From positions 4,825,510 through 4,889,509 of the forward strand of contig NC_052351.1 in NCBI RefSeq assembly GCF_009727055.1: a stretch of DNA of 64,000 bases. Reading direction: 5' to 3'. A program made the translations under genes and the position numbers. This document shows, in pieces, positions 47,972 to 58,583 of the stretch (positions are counted from its first letter, which is position 1; the number at the start of each line of letters is the position of its first letter). A model generated the notes under the pieces. It ran no database searches and was not told the DNA's origin. It saw only the letters and a list, made by a program, of their open reading frames with translations. Origin of the DNA: Benincasa hispida (lineage: Eukaryota > Streptophyta > Magnoliopsida > Cucurbitales > Cucurbitaceae).

Positions 47972-48951
47972 ATATTGACAAAAATAGGTTAACAAAATCA
48001 TGTACCCAATACATGATTACTGCGTGGCATCCATGTCAGCATATGACTTGATCAATGAAGACCAAACTCCTGGACGGTGTCCACGATTTTCGTATTTTTA
48101 TTTTTATTTTTTTATTGTTTTTTTATTTAGCTTGTTCTTTTTAATTTTTCATTAACAATTTTCTTCTTTACTTGCTTTTGTTCTTATTCTTTTATATCAT
48201 ACACATTTAACGGATTTAGTGTCTCAAGATCAAACGTAATTTCATTAGTTCTTTTATCTGTAGGTAACCAAAATATAAACAAAATTAAACAATTCAAAAA
48301 TAAAATTTCAAATTACAATAAAAAAATCCAATAATATAAACAAAAACTAATTACAATAACAAAGTCAATTTCAAACTACACCCCTATCCAACACCAGAAA
48401 AACAAAATCAACCCAAATTACAACAATAAATAAAAAAAAAAATCCAAATTTTCAAGTCAAAAGTAAAACAATTCAAGAATAAAATTTCAAATTCAATCTA
48501 ACGGTATAAAAAATACTAAATCTTAGACAAAACAAACTTCACACACTAGATCTTCCAAATTTTCAACAAAACTAATTCAAAACTCTAGATTTTCATCCAT
48601 TCATTTAAACAAACTACTAGATCTATGGTTATTCAAGGCATAATCGAATATGCTGCAAAAGAATACCTAGGATCAACGGGGCCAGGGGAGACGGCGGACA
48701 ACAAAGAGCACATCGCACTAGAAGACGATGGGAGATGGCTGGCGTGTCGGGTTGGGAGAGAGGAAGAAAGAAAGAGAGTTGAAAGGGAGGAAGAAACATA
48801 TCGGAGAGGGTGGGTAGGATATGGGACCAAGGAAATCCTTGACCTGGTCCACGATATCCTGGTGAATGTAGCATGCTTGACATGTGGCTAGGAAATCGTG
48901 GATCCCTCGTGTAACCGGTCCACAATTTCACAATCCTATTTTTGTCGATAC
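47972..48951. mobile_element. candidate ~1-kb TIR element, uninterrupted copy
   Basis: Ends ATATTGACAAAAATAGGTTA (47,972) and the complement of CCTATTTTTGTCGATAC (48,951) face each other. The inside includes an AT-rich core and an open frame (48,625-48,891, plus strand) conserved with 6,535-6,732 in the other arm. The junction sequence TGGGTAGGATATGG at 48,811-48,824 is the unoccupied site of the solo LTR at 3,173. The CACTA terminus begins only 3 bp beyond its right end. Confidence 0.42.
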
Positions 48952-48954
48952 TTT

Positions 48955-49400
48955 CACTACAAGAAAATTGACCTTTTTCGAAGATCAAAACCTTCGAAAA
49001 AACATTTAATAGACCTTCGAAATTTTTTTTCAAAGGTTATCTCAACCTTTGAAAAGTGTCGAAATAGATCCCGTCGAAAAAAAAATTTCAAAGGTTTAAT
49101 AACCTTCGAAAAAAATTATTTTTCAAAGGTTGATTAACTTTAGAAAATTATTATTTTTCAAATGTTATATATCTTCGATAATTGTCAAATTATGTATCGA
49201 TAATTATCTATTATCAAGTAGTCTTTTTCGAAGGTTTTCATTATTTTTAAAGGCTTATCATGTTATTTTCAAAAATTTTAAATCCTTCATAAAAACTTAT
49301 TTATCAACAATTGTATATCCTTTGAAAATTCTCTTATAAAACCTTTTAGCACATTTATTGACAAATCTCGGAAGGTTGTTTTTACTAATTTATCTACATG
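48955..49400 (-). repeat. CACTA subterminal repeat array and TIR (right arm)
   Basis: About ten AACCTTTGAAAA/TTCGAAGGTT motifs in both orientations follow the CACTACAAG terminus. The region mirrors 2,573-3,030. Confidence 0.75.
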
Positions 49401-49550
49401 TAGTACCCTGAATTACAAAGTATAAGAATAGAATAGAAAAAATAGACAATGACATGGATGCAAGTAAACTTATATGTTATAAAAGTACACCAAAAGGCTA
49501 ACGAAATTCTATAACATCAAACTACAATTGATCAACTAGAAACAATTTTT

Positions 49551-51214
49551 TTACGCATCTCTGCCATCATTTTTTTAAATCTATCCTCAAAACGATTTTT
49601 TAATTCGCTTATTTGACGCCTAAGTACTTCTACCTCAACCTCTCTTTTTTGTTCAGATTCTTTTCTCTATCATTTAGATTCTTGAAGTCATTGTTCGGAC
49701 TCATTAAGACGACGCTCAAGATCACGTATAGTAGACGATGATTCAAACAACTCAGAAGGAGTAACACCTACTCCATAACCACGAGCACGCCCCTATTTTT
49801 TCGGTCCAAATACTCGTATGAAAATCTCATCCTCGTTCATGTCAAGTGTATCATCAATCACTTGAGAAGCATATGATTTAAGTTCCGACTACAAATACAA
49901 ATTCACACATTATCAAAACTAACACAAATGTTTATAACAAACAAACACATGTCTTTGTTAGAACCATAATATTTGATAGATTGAAATCTATACAACAAAC
50001 AAACACGTCTTTGAAACCCATTTCAGATTCACCAAATTCTAGGAATTCCATTTTCATTTCTTTCCTTTTATTGATCCAAATTGCATTGGAAATCTATGGA
50101 ATGTTAGATTTTGTAGAAGAGAATAAGAAAAATTGAAACAAAAAAATAAAATAACAAGTAATTTTCCTAAGAAGTAGTGAAAGAAAAGGGAAAGAAGTAA
50201 AACAAATAAGATCTTGGAGAAGTTTTAAACCTCTATAATATAGAAAGTTTTTAGACTGCATCAGTTAATGACCTTTACTCAAACTCTAACCAATAATATC
50301 ATATCTATCCATTATTTTGTACTTACCATTTTCTCCCGTGTATTTTCATTCACAGCCAGTCCATTATTGCTCAAGTGAGTTAGCTCCCAAATTTTAATTC
50401 GACTCAGTTCTTCGTTAGTGACTCGAACCTATTTAAGCGAAAATATTATATATTAGAAAATTTGACTAAATTAAAAGAAGTTTATGTAATTTTTCATCTA
50501 ATTACCTCTTTTTCAACTCTTTGTTCTATACTTTGTGAACCACGTGTGTGATATACATTCAATTTAGAATGGTTCTTTTGGTTTCTTTCACACATCTCTT
50601 GTATTTCAAAAGTAGAGTAGGAGCATCAATAAAAAAAAAAAACAATAAGTACAATTTTTTTTATGTACGAGAAAAAGATATTAGAATACAACCTGATATT
50701 CAGTTGACTTCCAGAACTTTGAAAGATATTATGCATCTTCTCTTGTAATTCCTTGTGGAATCTTTACTAAATCTTCTGCAACTGTATCATATTTGTACAA
50801 CCATTTTTTCTTTAATCTGTCTCTCCAATTATTGTAAGATCGGTGAATTTGAAGCAATACTAAAGCCTCGTGACCTTCAACTTCAAATCGTTCCTGCAAA
50901 AAAATGGTAGTTGTAATCTAATTACGTAGGAAGTAAATTAAAGGGAAAAAAATTATTATTTTTTCACATACAAATGTAAGCTCAAATAGTTTCCTTTTTG
51001 TTGTTCTATCAATATTTTTTCAACTTTTTACTTGTAAAAGAGTAAAGTTGACTTGTCTAGCAGAGATAGTGCATTGCTCTATTTACTATTATTGTTGTTG
51101 CAATCATAGTATTCTCATGACTATCTATACTATTATTGTTGTAGATGCAATCGTAGTATTCTCATGACTATCTATACTATTATTGTTGTTCAATCTGCTT
51201 CTTACTTTTTTCAT
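49551..51214 (-). pseudogene. CACTA second gene (Transposase_24-like), right-arm copy
   Basis: The start ATG is at 51,212-51,214 and the stop at 49,551-49,553. Exons parallel those at 188-2,433, with the conserved ELTHLSNNGLAVNE-type block (about 50,350-50,420), GYGVGVTPSELF near 49,745-49,790 and a coiled-coil end. Relative to the left copy it has a tandem duplication of about 60 bp at 51,085-51,200 (ATAGTATTCTCATGACTATC units) and lacks most of the equivalent of 300-600. It retains the reading frame through the lysine run that is shifted in the left copy, but it has the same stop near 50,730. Confidence 0.68.
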
Positions 51215-52009
51215 CCTTTATACAAATAACAAATTTGTTGGGAAAAAAATAAGTTAGATAAATAACATAATAAAAATTGAGTATTAGTTTAAGAAATAAG
51301 AGATCATATATTATAAAGTTCAAAAGAGATTACCTAACATAAACGATAGACAAAAAAATTAAGAATTAAATTGCTCTATTTACGTCTTCTTCTTCGTCTT
51401 CTTCTTGACAATCTTCATCTATGATCAAAGGGATATTGTAATAATCTCATGGATCAACTTTCAACACAAAATACCAAACCGGGTTTCTTCTATCTTCAAG
51501 GTAAAAAACTTGTTTAGATTGGCATGCTAATACAAATGGCTCATTTGTAGGTAATGTGTACATTATATTCACACTAGTTAATCCATGATCATCAATTCTA
51601 ATTTCCTTACCAAGACTATTGATATTCCACCATTTGCATTTAAACAAAACGACCTTGTTTCCTCCCATATTGTCACACCCCCGCCCCAGACCACCCTCTT
51701 AGCCTAGAGAAGAGCGTGACTGCAGCAGTTATCAACCCTTGGGCTGACACTTACTGCCTAATAACTCATGCGGAATAACTCTGATACCAAATATAAATTA
51801 TATGTAACGAGACGTCTTTAGGCCCATAATTTATTAACTTAGAAACATAATATGTTTAGAGTCATTACAACACTAGATTTACAAGCCCCAAAACCCACAA
51901 ACCCTAGTCCCTATATGAACAACTGTAACACGTGTACAATATTAACAATAACCACCTAGCAAACAGTTACAAGTATTTTAGTCCTTTAGTGGCAGAGCAG
52001 ATACTGAGC

Positions 52010-53975
52010 TTAAATTCTTTCAGGAACACACTCTAAGAATCTTGTACCATAGATACATCCTAGTTTTAGTTTCTTTGTCCTGTGAAAACTATTACAAAGG
52101 CATAATAGCTTTACATCCTTTACTCCAACAGTTTCCTAGCTTTTACTGCTGATATTAAATTTCCTGAGTTTTCTTTTACTTCCCCATCAGGTTATTTTTT
52201 TCCACCTGGTTCATCTAACACTACTTTCTTTTTAAAGCAATCCATAGTAAGCATAGTGTTACTCAGAAATCCATACCTCAAGATACACACAAATATCTAG
52301 TAATTCAATGGATCAAGTCAACCCATAAACTTTGATCTCCAAGAATACTCAAATATTCGGTAATACTCACGTTATAACCAAGAGTACTCCTACAGCAGAA
52401 ATAATAAATTCCTCATCATACGCTCAGCACTTTAACTATATTATGCACACGTCACTAGAATATAAGTGCGAGCACCAATCAAATAATGCATACGATGTTT
52501 TACAAAACTTATTGTATCAGTTAGCAAACATTCTGGAGCCTCTTCTGCTTCTGGTATTCATAGTCATATACTCTAACCTTGCTGTCTACTAGCTTGTTGT
52601 GGGACGTCCAACTATCACTTTCTGCTTACTCACTGGACCCTTCTCCCTACCTTAGTCTGGTTTGGTACTACATTGTGTAACTTCTGTATTGTTCTATTTC
52701 CTGACAGTAGGACACCTAGTCCATCTCCTCGACAAACCCACTAAAAACTGACCACGGGAGCACATTCCTATTACAAATACTATCCTGGGTATAGGTCTAC
52801 CACATTTACAACACAACGTTTTATCCCGTACTATACTACTTCACTAGCATGACCTGATACTTGATTCACCACTAGTCTAGCACAGTCTGACTTCTTTCAA
52901 TATCAACTTGTTGGCTTACACCTCCAAAGTTCCTTATACCCACTGTCCAGAAGGGGGTCCTTGCTTCTTAATTCTTGTTTCTTCAAGCACTCTAAGCTGT
53001 CCTCACTTGTTGGAGGTACAATCTTCCCTCGCTACATCTCTGCTATGATCCAGATAGCATCTCAACTAACTGAGTGAAATTACCCAATTAAGATGTAGAG
53101 GTAAAGGTGTAGTATTTTTCTTCTTAGGTCCATTCATAAATCTCCTACACCAACTGATTCTTTCTGGCGATGACGGAGAAGAGACTATAACTTTGTATAC
53201 CCATCAACTACAGCACATCAATCATCCCTGATTAGTCCCTAAGTAAATTCTTCCCTTTCGTCTTTAGACTATGGGTAGTATTTATCCTCAATACTTGTCT
53301 GAACTTAGGCCAAGTCATAGTTTCTGAACTAACCATTTACTTATCACTTCCACTTCTTTACTTTTGGACGAATCTAACCACTACGGTCCTCAAGGAATCC
53401 ATAACTTTAAACACTTTTCATCAAGTCCAACAGAAATCTCATCATTCATGGATTGGTCAACTCGAACGCTCGTGCATCAAGCTTTCAAGCCTCGTCGCAC
53501 CGAATTCTTCATGGATATTGAATCGATCTAATATGATCGCATAACCTTTGAGCAATTCTATACCGATCGTCCTCCATTCTAAGTCAATCTATTTTGGTGT
53601 CTAGAGCTCGCATTTTGCTTCCTGACTCTATGATACTAACTCTTTCCTCTCGGATTGTGGTCTCGTCGACCTCAGCCTCACTGGAAGGTCAATTTCCAGA
53701 ACTGCTGCTCTGACTGCTCTCTCTCTCACTCTAGTACTAATTATCAAAACAACATTTATGACTTATCTATGACTTTAATCTAATGCATGAATCTTCCTCT
53801 TTCAACCAAAGTTCTACTCTTAAACTAAGACCAGCCAAACCTTCCCAGTTTAATAAAATTGCTCTGAACCACAGCTAATACATAATTATACTTAACCTTC
53901 TCCAGCACTTATTTTGATCAAGCTGGTCTAAACTATTCCTCATTGTCCCAAAAACTTATGCTCTGATACAAAGCC
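52010..53975 (-). other. noisy duplicate of gypsy gag-pol inside the LTR (possible assembly artefact)
   Basis: This segment follows 56,480-58,575 in order, but single-base and short deletions or insertions occur every 10-20 bp, with few clean substitutions and a net shortening of about 130 bp. Examples are TTCAGGAACACACTCTAAG against TTCAGGGAACACATCTAAG at the start and CTCTGATACAAAGC against CTCTGATACCAAGC at the end. No frame survives. The adjoining LTR parts do not show this pattern. Such an error profile is typical of uncorrected long reads. Confidence 0.75.
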
Positions 53976-53989
53976 GTTGCTGCACGCAC

Positions 53990-54290
53990 AGGCTGCTCTC
54001 GCTCTCTCCAATCTCGCTCTCTCCCACTTTCTCACTGGTCTCGCTCTCTCCCATTTTTTCTCTCAAAATTTCGCTCTCTCAATCTCGCTCTCTCTCACTT
54101 CCTCGCTGGTCTCGCTCTCTCCCACTTTCTCGCTCAAAATCTCGCTCTCTCCAATCTCGCTCTCTCCCACTTTCTCACTCAAAATCTCGCTCTCTCCAAT
54201 CTCGCTCTCTCCCACTTTCTCTCTCAAAATCTCGTTCTCTCCAATCTCGCCATCTCTCATTTTCTCGCTCAAAATCTTGTTCTTTCCAGT
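53990..54290 (-). repeat. pyrimidine-rich minisatellite in gypsy 3' LTR
   Basis: About a dozen imperfect units containing CTCGCTCTCTCCCACTTTCTC and CTCAAAATCTCGC, matching 60,575-60,835. Frames at 53,977-54,465 and 54,063-54,359 come from the repeat. Confidence 0.82.
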
Positions 54291-54629
54291 CTCGTTAATC
54301 TTGCTGTTAGCTACTATGAACATTGTTTGTCTCCATGCAACTTCTACACGTTTGCCCACCTCTTTGTGCCACTTTTACAAGAATTTTCCAAATTCTCCCC
54401 AACTAATTTTCCATATTTTTCTCAGTTCTTCAATCCTTTCTTCAGTTATAACGCATTTCACATAATTTCTCCATACTTAGCCAATTTCCCAAACTCAATT
54501 TCCATATTTTTCTTTTCAAATCCCATTCCTTCTTTACCATTCCACACTAGCTTTCTCATCAACCTACTTATTATACAAATTTAAATGGGAAAACATACTT
54601 AAGTAGAAAATTAAGATTCAGGGTTTACA

Positions 54630-54645
54630 TTTACCTCCTCCTTAT
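54630..54645 (-). other. polypurine tract of gypsy element
   Basis: On the minus strand the sequence AAGGAGGAGGTAAA directly precedes the 3' LTR start TGTAAACCCTG. This is the usual position for plus-strand DNA priming. Confidence 0.7.
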
Positions 54646-54845
54646 AAAAATTTTGTCCTCGAAATTTACTAGAACTAACTTTGGTTTAAGGTTTCACAAC
54701 AACCACTGTTGTAACCTTTCATAGTCTTGTCTACTACCACGCTTCTACTGCGCCACTCTGATATATCAATTCCTTAGTTTGTCCACAATACTTCACCAAG
54801 CCATCTCTAAGCTAGATGTTGACCCAACTATCTACAACATAACAA

Positions 54846-57800
54846 TTATATCTCAAACTTTAAATGAGAATAACTCAAATTCATACTTGCCTCCCTCGGT
54901 AGATCTTTAGGTACACATATCCTACCTTCTTTTAATAGCACTTTATCAGCTCTTAATTGGTAGTCCGTCCTCAATCTTTTATCCACTTCTTCAGCTAACG
55001 TCTGAAGATCAGAATCCTTTAACTGTTCCCGTAGAATATCTTCTACGAGAGTAGGACGCACTTGAAATGAAGCTAGTAATCCTCCTTTTTGACCGATTGA
55101 TAATACTGCCTTGGCATTATACAACTCACAGATCAATGTACCCTTTATTGAATTAACACTAGCTTTAGCTAATCTAGTTTTTTGACTTAAAGCATCAGCT
55201 ACTACATTTGCTTTACCTGGGTGATAGTCAATTGTATAGTCATAATCTTTAATCAACTCGAGTCATCTTCTCTATCTTAGGTTTAGTTCCTTTTGATCAA
55301 AGATATGCTTTAAACTCTTATGATCCGTAAATATATGACATCGCTCACCAAACAGGTAACGTCTCCACAATTTTAGAGCTAACATAATTGCTGCTAACTC
55401 TAAGTCGTGTGTAGGGTAATTACATTTATGCTTCTTTAACTATCACGATGTATAGGCTACTACTTATCCCTCTTGCATCAGCACACATCTTAACCCTGGT
55501 CGAAATATATCACAATAAACTTCAAACTCTTTACCTGGTGTAGGTAGAATTATTACTGGTGTTAATACTAACCTCTGTTTCAACACTTGGAAACTATGCT
55601 CGCATTCTGGTGACCACCCAAATTTCGCATCTTTTCTGGTCAGGTTTCTCAATGGGAGAGCTATCTTAGAGAAACCCTCCACGAATCTCCTATAATAACT
55701 TGCTAAATCCAGAAAACTGCGTACTTTGGTTACATTCAGGGGTCGTTCCCAATTAACTACTACTTCTATCTTTTGGGAATCAACGCTAACTCCATCAGCT
55801 AAAACTATATGCCCAAGGAATACGACTTGATTTAACCAAAAATCACACTTACTAAATTTGGCATATAACTTTCTTTCTCTTAAAATTTGCAAAACCATCC
55901 TCAGATGTTCTTTGTTCTTTTCTACACTACTGGAATACACTAGTATGTCATCTATGAATACTATCACAAACTGATCCAGATAAGAATGGAATATCCTATT
56001 CATCAAGTTCATAAATACCGCAGGAGCATTTGTCAATCCAAACGGCATTACTAAGAACTCAAAATGTCCATATCTAGTTCTAAATGCAGTTTTTGGCACA
56101 TCTGTGTCTTTCACCTTCAGTTGGTGATAACCTGATCTCAAATCTATCTTAGAGAACATCGTGGCTCCCTTTAATTGATCGAAGAGATCATTTATACGAG
56201 GTAATGGGTACTTATTTTTTATGGTCACCTTATTCAACTATCTATAGTCTATGCATAATCTAAGAGTACCGTCTTTCTTCTTAACAAACAAGACTGGCGC
56301 TCCCCAAGGCGATACACTAGGTCTAATGTACCCCTTATCCACAAGTTCCTGTAATTGAACTTTTAACTCTTTCAATTCCATTGGTGCCATCCTATATGGT
56401 GCTTGGGATATAGGTGCGGTACCAGGAATTAACTCGATAGTAAATTCCATTTCCCTATCAGGTGGTAAGTCTGGTAATTCTTCAGGGAACACATCTAAGA
56501 ATTCTTGTACCATAGATACATCCTCAGGTTTTAGTTTCTTGTCCTGTGAAACTATTACAAAGGCTAAATAGGCTTTACATCCTTTACTCAACAGTTTCCT
56601 AGCTTTTACTGCTGATATTAAATTTCCTGGGAGTATTCTTTTACTTCCCATCAGGGTTATTTCTTTTTCACCTGGTTTCCTAAACACTATTTCTTTTTTA
56701 AAGCAATCCATAGTAGCATAGTGTTTACTCAGGAAATCCATACCTAAGATAACATCAAATTCTAGTAATTCTAATGGAATCAAGTCAACCCATAAACTTT
56801 GATCTCCAAGAATTACTTCAAAATTTCGGTAATACTCACGTATAACCAGAGTATCTCCTACAGGCGTAGAAATAAATAAATCCTCATTCATACGCTCAGG
56901 CACTTTATCTATATGTAATGCACACGTGCTAGATATGAATGAGTGCGTAGCACCAGGATCAAATAATGCATAAGCGGATTGTTTACATAAAGTTATTGTA
57001 TCAGTTACGACATCTGGAGCCTCTTCTGCTTCCTGGTGTGTCATAGCATATACTCTACCTTGCTGTTACTGCTGTTGTTGTGGTCGTCCAACTATCCCTT
57101 TCTGCTTAGCTGCACTGGATCCTTCTCCTCTAGCTTCGGACGTTCTGGGTTGGTTTACAATCTGTGTAACTTCTCTTTGTTCATTTTGTGTTCCACGACC
57201 TAGTTGAGGACAATCTCTCCTGAAATGCCCAGCTTGTCCGCACTGGAAACACACATTCCTATTACCATAGCATATCCTGGTATGAGGTCTACCACAGTTT
57301 ACACACAACGGTTTTATCCCCGTACTAGCTACTGACTCACTAGCATGACCTGATACTGATTCACCACTCGGTCTAGCTACAGGTCTTGACTTCTTTCAAA
57401 TCAAACTTTGTTGGCTTACACCTCCAAAGTTCCTTATACCCGACTGTCCAGAGAACGGGGGTCTAGCTCTCTTAATTCTTGTTTCTTCAAGCACTCTAAG
57501 CTGTCCTTCACTTGGTTGGAGTACATCTTCCCTCGCTACACTCTGCTATACCAGGATAGCAGTCTCAACTAACTGAGTGAAATTCACCCAATTAGATGTA
57601 GAGGTAATAGGTGTACGTATTTTTCTTCTTAGGCCATTCTCAAATCTCCTACACCACTCATTCTTTTCTGCGATGATCGGAAGAGCATACTGAGATAACT
57701 CAGTAAATCTTTGTTCATACTCAGCAACCATCATCATTCCCTGAGTTAGCCTAAGTAATTCTTCCCTTTTCGCTTCTTTAAAAGAACTAGGGTAGTATTT

Positions 57801-58316
57801 ATCCTCAAATACTTGTCTGAACTTAGGCCAAGTCATAGTTTCTGAACTACCCATTCTAGCTTCTATCACTTTCCACCACTTCTTAGCCCCTTTTTGCAGC
57901 AAGAATGTCGCTAACTCGACCTTACGGTCCTCAAGGAATCTCATAACTTTAAAACACTTTTCAATCAAGTCCAACTAGATCTCAGCATTCACTGGATCCG
58001 TGGCTCCATCGAACGTCGTGGCATCTAAAGCTTTCAGCCTCTCGACACCGAATTTCTTTTCTGGATCATTTTGAATCGATCCTACACTTGTCGCTAACCT
58101 TTGAGCAATTCTATTGAACACTCGATCCTCCATCTGAGGTTCTACATCTACTTTTGGTGTACTAGACTCGTTTTCAGAAGTTGCTTCCTACTCTACTGAG
58201 TCTCTAACTCTTTTCCTCTTCGGATCTGGGTCTCGTCTGACCTCAGGACCTCCACTGGTAGGGTCAACATTCCTCTTCTCAGTCTGCCTGCTCTGCCTGC
58301 CTCTTCTCCTCAGCAT
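54846..58316 (-). pseudogene. Ty3/gypsy gag-pol polyprotein, premature stops, no integrase
   Basis: The start ATG (58,314-58,316) opens an arginine-rich MLRRRGRQSRQTEKR leader. The gag core (57,974-57,546) has KKWWKVIEARMG and FRQVFEDKYYPSSFK. The zinc knuckle CFQCGQAGHFRRDC is at about 57,209-57,250, and the aspartic protease motif [12 protein letters not shown] at about 56,940-56,975. Reverse transcriptase spans 56,400-55,700, with [27 protein letters not shown] and the catalytic FIDDILVYS. RNase H follows to 54,846, with DYHPGKANVVADALS. In-frame stops lie at about 58,187 and 57,975 in gag and at 56,238-56,240 in RT, with shifts near 55,260 and 55,460. Sequence between the linker and the LTR is only about 200 bp, so integrase is deleted. 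Confidence 0.9.
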
Positions 58317-58568
58317 CTTTGTCTAATTATTAAGTACACATGTTAGGGACTTATCTATGGGACTTTAATCTAATGCATGAACTCTCTCTTTCACCCAAAG
58401 TTCTATGCTTTAATACTAAGCCAGCTCAAACCTTTCCCAAGTTTACGTATAACTATGCTCTGATACCAAGCTAATATCAACTTAGACTTTATACTTAACC
58501 TTTCCAGCAACTTATTCTCTGATACTAAGCTGGTCTAAACTAATTCCTCAATTGTCCCAAAAACTTAT

Positions 58569-58580
58569 GCTCTGATACCA
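58569..58580 (-). other. primer-binding site, initiator Met tRNA
   Basis: On the minus strand the sequence TGGTATCAGAGC lies three bases after the end of the 5' LTR (...TGTGACA GCT). This is the standard complement of the 3' end of plant initiator tRNA-Met and confirms the element's orientation and LTR boundary. Confidence 0.9.
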
Positions 58581-58583
58581 AGC

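Larger units (their letters stand above)
51671..54629 (-). repeat. gypsy 3' LTR, with a 2-kb gag-pol-like replacement
   Basis: The segments 51,671-52,010 and 53,985-54,629 match the ends of the other LTR (58,584-58,930 and 60,555-61,193). The middle 1.6 kb of the LTR is absent and replaced by 52,010-53,975, an indel-rich copy of the internal region 56,480-58,575. Confidence 0.85.

Noticed and set aside
52332..52592. 86-codon open frame on the plus strand
   Set aside because: It lies antisense to the indel-rich gag-pol copy and arises from its shifted frames.
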